DNA of 64,000 bases from Bradyrhizobium sp. RD5-C2 (GCF_019972155.1 NZ_BOVL01000056.1:217945-281944), one strand, 5' to 3'; positions 44,618-53,739 are shown, counted from the first letter of the stretch. Made by a program: numbers and translations. The notes: generated by a model from the letters alone, not told the origin.

Positions 44618-45367
44618 ATGAGCGATTGCTGCGAGCAGAAGACGTCTGAATGCTGTGCGCCACCGCCGCTGATACTGCCGGCGAAGGCCGGCGCGCCGTC
44701 ATCGGATCGTCATCACACGGTTGATGCGTGCGGCTGCTCGGGCGGCGTTCCGGTGTTTGACGGCCTCGATCCGCGCTACAAGCGCGTGCTCTGGACCGTC
44801 ATTGCCATCAATGGCGCGATGTTCCTGACCGAGATGATCGCGGGTCAGCTTGCCGGATCGCAGGCGCTCAAGGCGGATGCGCTCGACTTCCTGGCCGACA
44901 CCGTCACTTATGGACTGAGCCTTGCGGTGATCGGCGCAAGCCTGCGGATGCGTGCGTCGGCGGCGCTGCTGAAGGGTGCTTCGCTGAGCCTGATGGCGCT
45001 GTGGGTCGTCGGCTCGACGGTCTACCAGACCCTTATCCTCGGTGTTCCGAAGGCCGAGGTGATGGGCGCGATAGGGACGTTGGCGCTTGCGGCGAATCTG
45101 TCGTCCGTTGTGCTGCTGCTGCCCTACAAGAACGGCGACGCCAATGTCCGCTCGGTCTGGCTCTGTTCGCGCAACGATGCGATCGGAAACCTCATCGTGA
45201 TGGTGGCCGCGCTCGGCGTGTGGGGAACCGCCACCGCCTGGCCCGATCTCGCGGTCGCCGCGGTGATGGCGATGATATTCCTCACCTCGTCGGTGCAAAT
45301 CCTGCGGCAGGCCTGGGCCGAGTATAGCGAGACGGCGCTGCGCAGCCCGACGGCGGCGCATGGTTGA
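44618..45367 (+). CDS. CDF-like cation transporter with Cys-rich N terminus
   Basis: 249 aa from ATG 44618 (GGAG plus 7 nt). Six hydrophobic helices; TM2/TM5 motifs ADALDFLADTVTYG and SRNDAIGNLIVM give the acidic/Asn metal site of cation diffusion facilitators. The N terminus has three Cys clusters (SDCCEQKTSECC, DACGCSG), unusual in CDF proteins and suggesting a soft metal (Cu, Cd, Hg or Pb). There is no cytoplasmic C-terminal domain, so it is a short form. Own leader of about 160 bp after the copper operon. Confidence 0.8.
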   Translation: MSDCCEQKTSECCAPPPLILPAKAGAPSSDRHHTVDACGCSGGVPVFDGLDPRYKRVLWTVIAINGAMFLTEMIAGQLAGSQALKADALDFLADTVTYGLSLAVIGASLRMRASAALLKGASLSLMALWVVGSTVYQTLILGVPKAEVMGAIGTLALAANLSSVVLLLPYKNGDANVRSVWLCSRNDAIGNLIVMVAALGVWGTATAWPDLAVAAVMAMIFLTSSVQILRQAWAEYSETALRSPTAAHG

Positions 45368-45507
45368 TTGAGCCGCACCCGCCCGTGTGCTGCTGCCGGA
45401 GGCGTGCGCGGGCATTCGCCTTGCATTTACCTTAAATGATGGCCCCGGGGGAACGACCGTGGCAGCGGCGCGTTGCTGTGCATCATTCGTGCGCAGAAGG
45501 CCCCTCC

Positions 45508-45786
45508 ATGACAATCAACGCGGCAATACTGATGGCGGCACTGGTGCTATCGGGAACCGTGTTGGCGCAGAGCTCCGGTCCGTCGGCCGGCTCAGCGGGA
45601 GCCGAGCAGGCCGCCAACGTCGCCACCACCGGCCAGGCGATCAACACTGGCAAGCAGACCGGCGACAGCGGCCCGCCGATCGCGAAGGCCGCGCATCCGG
45701 CGAAGCCGGCGGAAAGCGCTGATGGCAGCACGGTCGGCGCGAGCCGTCCGAAAAAGCCCGACCGGCGCCTCGAGCACTACCCGTAG
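45508..45786 (+). CDS. Small exported protein
   Basis: 92 aa with a signal peptide (to about 20, ending VLA) and a mature Ala/Gly/Thr-rich chain (AANVATTGQAINTGKQTGD) ending RRLEHYP. No domain recognised. ATG 45508 is chosen because it starts the signal peptide. Followed by a TPR gene on the other strand. Confidence 0.55.
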   Translation: MTINAAILMAALVLSGTVLAQSSGPSAGSAGAEQAANVATTGQAINTGKQTGDSGPPIAKAAHPAKPAESADGSTVGASRPKKPDRRLEHYP

Positions 45787-45880
45787 GCTGCGCTCCACCC
45801 ATCCAGCGGCTAGGGAACAGCAAAAAGCCGGCGCAGTCGTCGCGACTACGCCGGCTCGATGTTTGGACGGTTGCCTTAGC

Positions 45881-46426
45881 TCAATAGACCAGGCCGGTGC
45901 CCGGGGGCTTCTCCAGCGCGGCGGCGAGCGAGCGATATTCGTCGCTGCTGGTGCCGGCGAGCTGGGCGATGCGGTTCAGGTGGTATTGCGCCTGATCGCG
46001 GTTGCCCTGTTCGACCTGCCAGAGGCCGTAATACTGCCAGGTGCGCACATGGGCCGGGTCGGCCTTCAGCGCGCGCTCGTACCAGACCTGCGAGACCTTG
46101 TAGTCGCCGAGCTTGCGATAGGAATAGCCGATCAGGTTCGCGACGTCGGCACGGTCATCATGGCCGAGCGCCTTCAGCTGCTCGATCGCGGCGGTATAGT
46201 CGTGCTTGTCGTAGATCGTGGCATAGGCGGCGTGATAGCCGGCCAGGAACTTCTGATCGTCGATCGCGGAGCTCTTGTCCTTCTTCGCCTTCTTGCCCTT
46301 GCCGCCGCTGTCGGAAGCCGGCGGGGAGGGATTGTCGCCGCCTGCAGCGTAGGCCGAGATGACCGGCCCGGCGGCGAGGGTCATCGAGAGCACTGCGAGG
46401 CCCAAAAACTTCGTCGTCCTGCTCAT
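45881..46426 (-). CDS. Exported TPR-repeat protein
   Basis: 181 aa from ATG 46426 (AGGAGCAACCAGGA). Signal peptide to about 27, a Lys-rich linker (GGKGKKAKKDKSSA), then three TPR-type helices pairs (VANLIGYSYRKLGDYKVSQ, YERALKADPAHVRTWQYYGL, QAQYHLNRIAQLAGTSSDEY). Periplasmic protein-interaction module, partner unknown. Confidence 0.8.
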   Translation of the reverse strand: MSRTTKFLGLAVLSMTLAAGPVISAYAAGGDNPSPPASDSGGKGKKAKKDKSSAIDDQKFLAGYHAAYATIYDKHDYTAAIEQLKALGHDDRADVANLIGYSYRKLGDYKVSQVWYERALKADPAHVRTWQYYGLWQVEQGNRDQAQYHLNRIAQLAGTSSDEYRSLAAALEKPPGTGLVY

Positions 46427-46713
46427 TCCTGGTTGCTCCTGATCGTTCCTGATCGTGCTCGGTAATCCTACACCCAAGCCTGCTGACTTGAACACCCGAG
46501 GGTGCAGAACATTCCCGGCCGGTGCCACGATTGCGTGATCCCTGCGATCGGCCGGCAGGGGCAGGCCAACATGACCAAGATGTCATTCACATGAATGAAT
46601 TCCGTCCATGCCCTTCAGAACGGGTTCAGTGCGCGGCCCATAAGGTCACGTGCATTGATCGGTGAGGCCGACCATCCGGCCGGAGACCTCTCGATCCCGC
46701 AGAGGAGACCACC

Positions 46714-47034
46714 ATGCTGAAGACGATTTCCGCCGCGCTGCTCGCCATGTCCGTGATCGCAGCGCCCGCGCTCGCCGCCGAGGCCGGCAAGACCGCAACT
46801 CCGGCGCCGGTGACCACGACCGCTCCGGCGACCAAGGCCGCTCCCGTCATCAAGAGCGAGCAGCTGCCGTCGAAGGTGCGCAACGCCAACGCCAAGATGC
46901 ACCACAAGCACTATCGCCATCACCGCCACCACAAGCACATGGGCATGCTGAAGGTGAAGGCGCCGAAGCATGCGACCAAGCACGTCCACGCCAAGGTCGC
47001 CACCAAGCACGTCGTGCCGGCCAAGCGCGGCTGA
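46714..47034 (+). CDS. His/Lys-rich small exported protein
   Basis: 106 aa; GAGGAGACCACC precedes the ATG. Signal peptide to 21, a Thr/Ala/Pro-rich segment, then a very basic His-rich run (MHHKHYRHHRHHKHMGM) and more His/Lys repeats to the end. Could bind metal or polyanion. Unknown function; common in this group. Confidence 0.65.
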   Translation: MLKTISAALLAMSVIAAPALAAEAGKTATPAPVTTTAPATKAAPVIKSEQLPSKVRNANAKMHHKHYRHHRHHKHMGMLKVKAPKHATKHVHAKVATKHVVPAKRG

Positions 47035-47250
47035 TCAAGCGCGACTGAACCTGATCCGAAGGGCGTCGTTCGATCCACATTGCCCCGCTGCGCCCTTGGG
47101 ATGCAGACCGGCCCGTCCGTCCATTGCTTCCCCAATGGCGGCGGGCCGGAGTGCGTCCGGGCTTTGAGACCCGGAGGGCGCGGTTACGGGCAGGAACAAC
47201 CGAGTTGCGAATTCCCCGCCTGGCGGTTTATGAGACGCAAACGGGGCAAC

Positions 47251-47691
47251 ATGAAACAGCTGACTTTGCGGACTTCATCAAGACTGGCGGCGATCCTGCT
47301 GCTTTCGATCCCGCTCGCCGGCTGCCTCACCAGCGATGACGGCGGCAGCTCGACCACCTTTACCGACGATCGCGGCGTCGCCAACCAACCGTTTCCGGAC
47401 CGGTACCGCGACCAGATCCTGGCCTTCATGCGGACCTATCTGAACAACCCGGTCGGGGTCCGCGAAGGCGGGATCGCCGAGCCGGTGCAGCGCACGGTCG
47501 GCGGCCGGCTGCGCTACGTGGTCTGCCTGCGCTACAGCGCAAAGGAGACCGACGGCAACTACCGCCCGGCCCGGGAGCGCGGCGTCCTGTTCGTCGACGG
47601 CCGGCTCGACCGCATCCTCGACAATGCCGCCGAGGCCTGCGCCGGCGCGTCCTACGCGGCATTTCCCGATCTGGAAAAGATGTCGCGCTGA
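47251..47691 (+). CDS. Lipoprotein of unknown function
   Basis: 146 aa from ATG 47251; signal and lipobox SIPLAGC. The mature domain (DRYRDQILAFMRTYLNNPVG, RYVVCLRYSAKETDG) has a compact alpha/beta look, with two Cys that could pair. The upstream in-frame ATG at 47230 adds MRRKRGN. Common as a stand-alone gene in Bradyrhizobium-like genomes, from memory. Confidence 0.7.
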   Translation: MKQLTLRTSSRLAAILLLSIPLAGCLTSDDGGSSTTFTDDRGVANQPFPDRYRDQILAFMRTYLNNPVGVREGGIAEPVQRTVGGRLRYVVCLRYSAKETDGNYRPARERGVLFVDGRLDRILDNAAEACAGASYAAFPDLEKMSR

Positions 47692-47967
47692 CAGCGGCGG
47701 GCTGTCGCAAGCCTCACCGGATCGTTAGCGAGCTCCGATCACTTTTCGGGGAGGGCTGAACTTCACCTTAGCCGTTTGCGACTTACATACAGCCGAAATA
47801 CGGCTGCTTAACCGGTGAAAAAACCCTTCTGTGCCAAGGAACAAACGGGCGTTGTTGCGACCCTGTCACAGCTCGGAAACATCACAGGTCAGGCATTGCC
47901 CCAAAGCAACCTAATTGGCGTCACGTTGTTTGGCTTAACAGCGCAGCGTTCGTAACGGGGATCAAAG
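47692..47967 (+). other. Long leader region of the porin gene
   Basis: 276 bp without a gene. It contains a small perfect stem-loop CAGCCG-AAATA-CGGCTG (47790-47806) and AT-richer stretches closer to the porin start. A promoter and possibly a structured 5' UTR are expected here; no sRNA was recognised. Confidence 0.35.
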
Positions 47968-48684
47968 ATGAGGAAGTTTTTGCTCGGCACAGTCGCGCTG
48001 GCCGCCCTTGCGGGCCCGGCATTTGCGGCTGACATGCCGGCCCGCACCTACACCAAGGCACCGCCGCCCTATACCGCCCCGGCGCTCGTCTACAACTGGA
48101 CCGGATTCTATATCGGCGGCCATGTCGGCGGCGCGTTCACCGACGGCACCAATCTGATGGGCAGCGACGCGCGCTTCATGGGTGGCGTGCAGGGCGGCTT
48201 CGACTATCAGTTCGCGCCCAACTGGGTGATGGGTATCGAGGCGCAGTACTCCTGGCTGCCGAGCTCCTCGAACAATGGCCTGACGTTCCCCGCCGGAACG
48301 GTTGTGACCGGCAATACCGACCAGCTCGGTTCGGTGACCGGCCGTCTCGGCTACACCTGGGGTCCGGCGCTGCTCTACGCCAAGGGCGGTTATGCCTGGC
48401 GCGACAACAACAACATCACGGCGGCGGTCGGCGGCGTGCCGGCGGCCTTCACCACCGATGGCGGTCACAAGGACGGCTACACGGTCGGCGCGGGCCTCGA
48501 ATACATGTTCGCCCCGAACTGGTCGGCGAAGGCCGAGTACCAGTACTACAATTTCGGCAAGACCACCTTCACCAGCGGTCCGGCCGACGTTGTCGGCGCG
48601 AGCTTCCGGAACGACGAACACACCGTCAAGCTCGGGGTCAACTACCGCTTCGGCTGGGGCGGTCCAGTGGGCTCCCGCTACTGA
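47968..48684 (+). CDS. Omp25/31-like outer membrane beta-barrel protein
   Basis: 238 aa; signal peptide to 21 then the family's N-terminal ADMPARTYTKAPPPYTAP and YNWTGFYIGGHVGGAF. Eight-stranded barrel pattern with Gly/aromatic alternation and a C-terminal LGVNYRFGW. Abundant surface protein type of Rhizobiales. A strong terminator follows. Confidence 0.93.
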   Translation: MRKFLLGTVALAALAGPAFAADMPARTYTKAPPPYTAPALVYNWTGFYIGGHVGGAFTDGTNLMGSDARFMGGVQGGFDYQFAPNWVMGIEAQYSWLPSSSNNGLTFPAGTVVTGNTDQLGSVTGRLGYTWGPALLYAKGGYAWRDNNNITAAVGGVPAAFTTDGGHKDGYTVGAGLEYMFAPNWSAKAEYQYYNFGKTTFTSGPADVVGASFRNDEHTVKLGVNYRFGWGGPVGSRY

Positions 48685-48710
48685 TTACATCGTCGTCGCA
48701 TCGAGATCGA

Positions 48711-48738
48711 AAGGCCGGCCCTCGGGTCGGCCTTTTTT
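48711..48738 (+). terminator. Intrinsic terminator of the porin gene
   Basis: AAGGCCG (48711-48717) pairs with CGGCCTT (48728-48734) around a 10-nt loop, followed directly by a run of six T (48733-48738). Confidence 0.85.
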
Positions 48739-48880
48739 GTTGGCCGGCCGCTTGCTCGCGCCCCCATATTCACCCGATGTTCAGGCCTGATCGTGCAATG
48801 CAAAAAATAATTCCTGCATTGCACGGAACTTTCATCGTGATGCGCTATTGTGGGAACGCCGGGCTGGTGGACAAACAAAC

Positions 48881-49120
48881 ATGCGTAGCTTTGCGTTAGG
48901 GCTGATCATCTCTGCGGTCTCTGTGCCGTGCTTTGCCCAGACCATCCTCAAATCCGAACCCTTGGCGCTTGCGCCCTATGAGGTCGTGTTCGTGCAGGAC
49001 GCCTCCTGTACGGCCGGCAAGGTGCTCAAGGTGACCGGGTCGATCCGCGGTCTGCATCGGCGGAAAATCTGCGTGTCGCTCGCCGCCGAACAGGCGTCGC
49101 TGGCGACGGCGACGCCGTAA
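48881..49120 (+). CDS. Small exported protein
   Basis: 79 aa from the ATG of MRSFALGLIIS; signal peptide ends CFAQ. Mature: ILKSEPLALAPYEVVFVQDA then SCTAGKVLKVTGS and RRKICVSL, two Cys that may pair. It resembles small conserved exported proteins (DUF6719-like by memory) whose function is unknown. A TTTTTTG-free AT-rich stretch precedes it. Confidence 0.65.
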   Translation: MRSFALGLIISAVSVPCFAQTILKSEPLALAPYEVVFVQDASCTAGKVLKVTGSIRGLHRRKICVSLAAEQASLATATP

Positions 49121-49183
49121 CGGCAGCACGACGGCCGCATCGGCATCCGGTCCGCCCCCGCGCACCGGACGATCCGCTGTTCC

Positions 49184-49435
49184 TCAGTTCAACCGCGGCT
49201 CCAGGCGTGCCTCGCGATCGGCATCGGCCTTGTTCTTGACCGGGTCCTCGTTCGGCTCGGGCTGGCACGGCCGGATCTCGTAGTCATTGTCCAGCACCGG
49301 GCGAGGCGAGGACTGCTCCTCCTCGGAGACGGCATCCACCACCAGGCCCGATTTCCGGGCAAGCTTCCAGACATCGGCCTCGGTCGGATAGGCCTTGCTC
49401 AGCTTGGCGTCTTGATAAAACAGCGCGTACGGCAT
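49184..49435 (-). CDS. Conserved small hypothetical protein
   Basis: 83 aa from ATG 49435 (MPYALFYQDAKLSKAYPTEA). The first half is ordered (DVWKLARKSGLVVDAV), the second polar and acidic (PNEDPVKNKADADRE). No signal peptide or membrane segment. Family with this opening is frequent in Bradyrhizobium-like genomes; role unknown. Confidence 0.65.
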   Translation of the reverse strand: MPYALFYQDAKLSKAYPTEADVWKLARKSGLVVDAVSEEEQSSPRPVLDNDYEIRPCQPEPNEDPVKNKADADREARLEPRLN

Positions 49436-49649
49436 TCGTCGTTTCCCCAAACAACCGATAACAACGCCAAGGCCCCTCCCGGGTTTCAGGCCAGATCGCC
49501 GTTCCGATCACGGAACCGTGAGCGAGGATCCAGGCAAGCATCTGAAAACATGAGTCATTTCGGACCTTTCGCCGGAGGGGCCTGAGTCCTTAATGAGCGG
49601 TAAACCCCGGAAAAAAGAATCCCCGGGACTCCTCGGGTAGAATCGCCGG

Positions 49650-49769
49650 ATGTTCCGAGCCATGAGAGCGATCCACCAGCCCCCCTACGAACGCGTACAG
49701 CTCGCGCTTGCGGTTGTGCTGCTCGCAGCCTGCGCCGCCAACGTGGCGCTGGTCTGGTCGTGGCTTTAG
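49650..49769 (+). CDS. Possible 39-aa single-helix membrane peptide
   Basis: ATG 49650 (or 49662 in frame). Basic, polar start then VQLALAVVLLAACAANVALV and a Trp-rich end. Codon use and hydrophobicity look coding, but there is no clear ribosome site, so this is tentative. Confidence 0.35.
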   Translation: MFRAMRAIHQPPYERVQLALAVVLLAACAANVALVWSWL

Positions 49770-49937
49770 GGAAAATCTGGCTTTAGCCCAAACCTGTATG
49801 TAGCGGCCCACGCGAAAACGCCGTGGCCGCGCGACGCCTCTACCGATTGACGGCCCCGCCATTCCTTCCATCATTGCCGGCAGGACAAGTGCCCGCTGCG
49901 GCCTGCGCGGACGGGCCGCGATCGGGGTGGAGCCGAC

Positions 49938-50306
49938 ATGATCGAGATGCTGAAGGAACGGGTCAATGGCGACGCCGGCCTGGTGCGGCGCGGCCGCTAC
50001 CTCACCACGACCTTCCTGCTCGAGATCGGCAAGGCTGCCTGGCTGATCGCGATCCATGAGGGCCGGATCGTGGCGGTGACCAAGGGCCCGTTCGTGATGC
50101 CGTCGTCGTCGTTTGCCCTGCGCACCTCGGACGAGGAATGGGACAGGTTCTGCGAAAAGCGGCCGCCGCCGGGCTCGAACGACCTGATGGCGCTGATCAA
50201 GCGCCGCGTGCTGAAGGCCGAGGGCGAGCTGCAGATCTTCATGGCGAACCTGCGTTACTTCAAGGAGGCGCTCGGCAAGCTGCGCCGCGAGGGAGCGGCG
50301 GCATGA
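49938..50306 (+). CDS. Small hypothetical protein (SCP2-like fold possible)
   Basis: 122 aa, cytoplasmic. Sequence: RRGRYLTTTFLLEIGKAAWL, IHEGRIVAVTKGPFVMPSSS and a helical end, the strand pattern of SCP2-type lipid carriers, but this is a weak resemblance. It overlaps the alpha/beta hydrolase start (ATGA), so both act together. The next gene downstream is the cyclase-like/SRPBCC fusion. Confidence 0.65.
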   Translation: MIEMLKERVNGDAGLVRRGRYLTTTFLLEIGKAAWLIAIHEGRIVAVTKGPFVMPSSSFALRTSDEEWDRFCEKRPPPGSNDLMALIKRRVLKAEGELQIFMANLRYFKEALGKLRREGAAA

Positions 50307-51151
50307 GCGCCAAATTCGAGCCGATCATCGGCCGCTACATGCAGCTCGAGCTGTCCGGCCGGCCGCACCGCGTCTATGTCGAGGAGGCCGGCGAGGGCAC
50401 GCCGCTGCTCTGCCTGCACACCGCGGGCGCCGACGGACGGCAATATCGCGGCCTGATGAACGATGTCAGCGTCACGCGCAATCATCGCGTCATCGCCTTC
50501 GACATGCCCTGGCACGGCAAGTCGTCGCCGCCCCAGGGCTGGCACGACGAGGAGTACCAGCTCACCTCGGCGCAATACACGGCGATGATCCTGGCCGTGA
50601 TCGATGCGCTCGGCCTCGACAGGCCGATCGTGATCGGCTGCTCGATCGGCGGCCGGATCGCGCTGCATCTCGCGCTCGAGCATCCCGAACGCTTCCGTGC
50701 GATCATCGGCCTGCAGGCCGGCGCGCATGTCGATCCCTATTACGACCTGAATTTCCTGCACCGGCCGGACGTGCATGGCGGCGAGGTCGCGGCCGCGATC
50801 GTCTCGGGTCTCGTCGGCCCCGATGCGCCGGACAAAGAGAGGTGGGAGACGCTGTGGCACTACATGCAGGGCGGGCCCGGCGTGTTCAAAGGCGACCTCT
50901 ATTTCTACAAGATCGACGGCGATATCCGCGCCCGCATAGCCGAGATCGACACCAGACGCTGCCCGCTGTTCCTGCTGTCGGGCGAATACGACTATTCCTG
51001 CACGCCGGAGGAGACGCTGGCGGTGGCGAACAGCATTGCCGGCAGTGAGGCCACCATCATGAAGGGCCTCGGGCATTTCCCGATGAGCGAGAACCCAAGC
51101 GAGTTCTTGAAGCATCTGCTGCCGGTGCTGGAGAAGATCGGCGGCCGCTAG
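50303..51151 (+). CDS. Alpha/beta hydrolase
   Basis: 282 aa. Core motifs: LLCLHTAGADGRQY (oxyanion), AFDMPWHGKS, nucleophile Ser in VIGCSIGGRIAL, Asp in LLSGEYDYSC and His in KGLGHFPMSENP. No signal peptide. Start overlaps the preceding small gene. Substrate unknown; coupling to an SCP2-like protein hints at a lipophilic ester. Confidence 0.88.
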   Translation: MSAKFEPIIGRYMQLELSGRPHRVYVEEAGEGTPLLCLHTAGADGRQYRGLMNDVSVTRNHRVIAFDMPWHGKSSPPQGWHDEEYQLTSAQYTAMILAVIDALGLDRPIVIGCSIGGRIALHLALEHPERFRAIIGLQAGAHVDPYYDLNFLHRPDVHGGEVAAAIVSGLVGPDAPDKERWETLWHYMQGGPGVFKGDLYFYKIDGDIRARIAEIDTRRCPLFLLSGEYDYSCTPEETLAVANSIAGSEATIMKGLGHFPMSENPSEFLKHLLPVLEKIGGR

Positions 51152-51207
51152 AGCGCTTTCAAGCGAAGTGGATACCGGTTCGCGCTCAGAGAACGCGTCA
51201 GAACGAG
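51149..51207 (+). repeat. Rhizobiales interspersed repeat, copy B
   Basis: TAGAGCGCTTTCAAGCGAAG, TGGATACCGGTTCGCG, then GAACGCGTCAGAACGAG. Same family as the copy at 30591-30645, opposite orientation. It begins on the stop codon of the hydrolase. Confidence 0.7.
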
Positions 51208-51284
51208 GGGCGCCGCTCTCGACCGCGTATGGCGCGGTGTGACAGACTGCGTCATTACACGAAAAGGTTACGCGGGAGGTTTAC

Positions 51285-52442
51285 ATGCTTCCGAAGGCTG
51301 AAGCGGCATATTTCGCGATTGCCGACATTTCCGGCTATACCAACTTCCTCGCGGCGGTCGAACTCGACCATGCGCAGGACATCATCGCCGATTTCATGGA
51401 CGTGGTGGTGAAAGGGCTGCGTCCGCCATTTCGCCTCGCCAAGTTCGAAGGCGACGCCGCCTTCGTCTACTCGACCGGGACAATCGACGGCTCGCTGCTG
51501 CAGGACGCGATCGAGGGCGCCTATCTCAAATTCCGCAGGCGGTTGCGTGACGTTCGCCAGGCCTCGACCTGCGAGTGCAAGGCCTGCGTCGCGATGGGCG
51601 ATCTCGATTTCAAGTTCGTCGTCCATCACGGCGAGATGGTGAAGCAGAAGATGGGCGGCAGGGAAGAGCTCGCCGGGCGCGACGTAATCCTGGTCCACCG
51701 GCTGCTCAAGAACACGGTCGGCGAGAAGCTCGGCGGGCGTGCCTACGCGCTCTACAGCGACGCGGCGATCCGCGCCATGGGCGTCGATCCGGTGGCGCAA
51801 GGTCTCATCCCGCATCAGGAAACCATCGACATCATCGGCGACGTGACGCTGTGGGCGCGCGATCTCGAAGCGGCGTGGCAGGAGGACGACGCGCAAACGC
51901 GGATGGAGGTGACGCGCGAAGACGCCTACGCGATCCTGGAGTTCGACATCGCCGCGCCGCGGCAAACGGTGTGGGAGTTCATCACCGTGCCCGGGCAATG
52001 GATGAAATGGTGGGATGCCGACGACATCATCGAGGAGTCAGGCAAGGGGCGACGCGGTGTCGGCACCAAAAACCATTGCGCGCACGGCAACCATACCAAC
52101 GTCGAGGAAACGCTCGACTGGCGTCCGGACGATTACTTCACGGTCGGGATCACGCTGCCGGTGCCCGGAGCGCCGCGCATCATCATGACCCGCGCCGTTC
52201 TCGACGGCCCGGACGGAACGTCCCGTTTCGAGTTGCGGATCGCCAAGCCGAAGCCGAAGGACAGGGCGTTCCTCGATGGCGCCGCGGCCAAATTCGCCGA
52301 GCGCATGACCCAGGCGGTGGCCGACCTGCGATCGATGCTGGAAGACAAGCAGCCTGCCGATGACGCCATGGAAGAGCCGGTACCGGCGCGATCGAGCGGA
52401 CGCTTCCTGACCGAGCCGGTGAAATCGGGCGCGCGGGGCTGA
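51285..52442 (+). CDS. Cyclase-like (DUF2652) - SRPBCC fusion protein
   Basis: 385 aa. Residues about 8-190 look like a class III nucleotide cyclase fold (FAIADISGYTNFLAAVELDH, AKFEGDAAFVYS, then HHGEMVKQKMGGREELAGRD), i.e. DUF2652. The metal-binding Asp of ADISGYT is present; the second acidic position is in EGDAAF. Residues about 210-350 are an SRPBCC/START-like hydrophobic cavity domain (EFDIAAPRQTVWEFITVPGQ, MKWWDADDI). A ligand-binding domain fused to a cyclase-like domain suggests a sensor; enzyme activity is unproven. Confidence 0.78.
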   Translation: MLPKAEAAYFAIADISGYTNFLAAVELDHAQDIIADFMDVVVKGLRPPFRLAKFEGDAAFVYSTGTIDGSLLQDAIEGAYLKFRRRLRDVRQASTCECKACVAMGDLDFKFVVHHGEMVKQKMGGREELAGRDVILVHRLLKNTVGEKLGGRAYALYSDAAIRAMGVDPVAQGLIPHQETIDIIGDVTLWARDLEAAWQEDDAQTRMEVTREDAYAILEFDIAAPRQTVWEFITVPGQWMKWWDADDIIEESGKGRRGVGTKNHCAHGNHTNVEETLDWRPDDYFTVGITLPVPGAPRIIMTRAVLDGPDGTSRFELRIAKPKPKDRAFLDGAAAKFAERMTQAVADLRSMLEDKQPADDAMEEPVPARSSGRFLTEPVKSGARG

Positions 52443-52475
52443 AGGTCAGCGAACGTCCGGAGATGAGGGCGCCGG

Positions 52476-53021
52476 TTACTTGCCGGAGCGCGGCAGGTCG
52501 CTGTTGTCGCGGATCGCGGCGCGGACCTTGGCCATGGTCGTCGTGCAATATTCCTCGCGCTCCCTGAGGAAACGCTGCTGCTGCGCGCGGAAATTGGCCA
52601 CCCGCTCGCGCACCTCGGATCCGAAGTCGCCGCTGATGTCGAGCTTGGCAAATTGCGGCGGCTGCGCCGGCGGCGGGGGGACCTCGACGACGGTCACCGT
52701 CAAAGGCAGCGGCGCGGGGGGCAGGCCTTCGAGCACGGTCGGCACCGGCAGCGGCGGCGGCATGACCACCCTTTCGACCTCGGCCGTAGGCTCGATCTCC
52801 AGGGCGGGCTTTGCCTCCACGGCGGGCTTTGCGTCAAAGGCTAGCTCTGCGTCAAACGCTGCCTCGATCACGGCCGCCGCGGTGGCGGGCAGCGGGGCGG
52901 GTGCCGCAGCGGTCCGCGGGGCATGCGCCGGCTCCTCGGCGTCGGGCAGCTTGCCCTTCACCGACTGTACGAAAGCCATTGTCTGCGCGATCAGGAGATC
53001 GCGTTCCTTCATCCACTTCAT
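52476..53021 (-). CDS. Hypothetical protein with Ala/Pro-rich linker
   Basis: 181 aa. Short helical N terminus (MKWMKERDLLIAQTMAFVQS), a long Ala/Pro/Glu low-complexity linker (about 30-120) and a helical C terminus (EVRERVANFRAQQQRFLRER) likely to form a coiled coil. No domain recognised. Convergent with the fusion gene, 33 bp apart. Confidence 0.6.
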   Translation of the reverse strand: MKWMKERDLLIAQTMAFVQSVKGKLPDAEEPAHAPRTAAAPAPLPATAAAVIEAAFDAELAFDAKPAVEAKPALEIEPTAEVERVVMPPPLPVPTVLEGLPPAPLPLTVTVVEVPPPPAQPPQFAKLDISGDFGSEVRERVANFRAQQQRFLREREEYCTTTMAKVRAAIRDNSDLPRSGK

Positions 53022-53155
53022 GGCGCACCTTGGGCGCGCGGATTGCAGCAGAGCAACCCCGCGGAATCAAGCACTCGCCATCATGATGGTTGATGAAGAC
53101 GCCTGTTTTGCAGGCACGGTGACAAAATTGTGACGTGAGCTGTACGCGAGGAGGG

Positions 53156-53386
53156 TCAGCGCTGGTGCGGATTGGTGTTCGGGACGAACGGGGTACCGAC
53201 GATCCGGACCGGCGTCTGGGCCAGTGCCCGGCTTGGGGCCGGCGCCTGATTCGCGGCCGGCCGGGGCGCGGCGCTCGCCGGCGCGGGGGACGGATCGAGC
53301 AGGGCGACGATGCCGGCAGCGGCCACGCTCAGCAGCGTGAAGCCGCCCAGAAGCATCAAATTGCGGTTGGTTTCGCGGACCCTCAT
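53156..53386 (-). CDS. Small membrane-anchored protein
   Basis: 76 aa: short cytoplasmic start, one membrane helix (LMLLGGFTLLSVAAAGIVAL), then a Pro/Ala-rich periplasmic tail ending PFVPNTNPHQR. No known family. Confidence 0.55.
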   Translation of the reverse strand: MRVRETNRNLMLLGGFTLLSVAAAGIVALLDPSPAPASAAPRPAANQAPAPSRALAQTPVRIVGTPFVPNTNPHQR

Positions 53387-53559
53387 GCGGGGAAAATCGC
53401 GTGAGAGGGCATAATGTTCCGAACAAATCCTCAGACGCTTTCGCGCGGTTTGGCGGCAGGCTTCAGAAAGTGCGTCAGGAGCAGACCTGGAAGCTTGGGC
53501 CGTCGGCCTCGCGAGGTGCTTCCTGGCCGCGATCGGCCCGGTGTGCGGGCGGGTTGAGC

Positions 53560-53739
53560 CTAGTGAGCCATCGCCTGGGCGGGTGCTGGTTCGATGCTGC
53601 GGGCCTCGATCTGGTCGGCATAGCGGCCATACTCCTCGGCCATTTCGAGCAGCTTTTCGCGCACTGCGGCGTCGGTGACCTGGCGGGCCAGCCGTCGCGC
53701 CTGATCGGACTGGAAGCGATAATGGGCTGTGTCGGACAT
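53560..53739 (-). CDS. Small conserved helical protein
   Basis: 59 aa from the ATG of MSDTAHYRF; core QARRLARQVTDAAVREKLLE followed by MAEEYGRYADQIEAR is strongly amphipathic. Short proteins with this RFQ...A..MA.EY pattern are frequent in Bradyrhizobium-like genomes. Function unknown. Confidence 0.65.
   Translation of the reverse strand: MSDTAHYRFQSDQARRLARQVTDAAVREKLLEMAEEYGRYADQIEARSIEPAPAQAMAH

Noticed and set aside
46714..47034. Histone H1-like protein
   Set aside because: It is basic and Lys-rich, but it has a signal peptide and His clusters, so nuclear-type DNA packing is unlikely.
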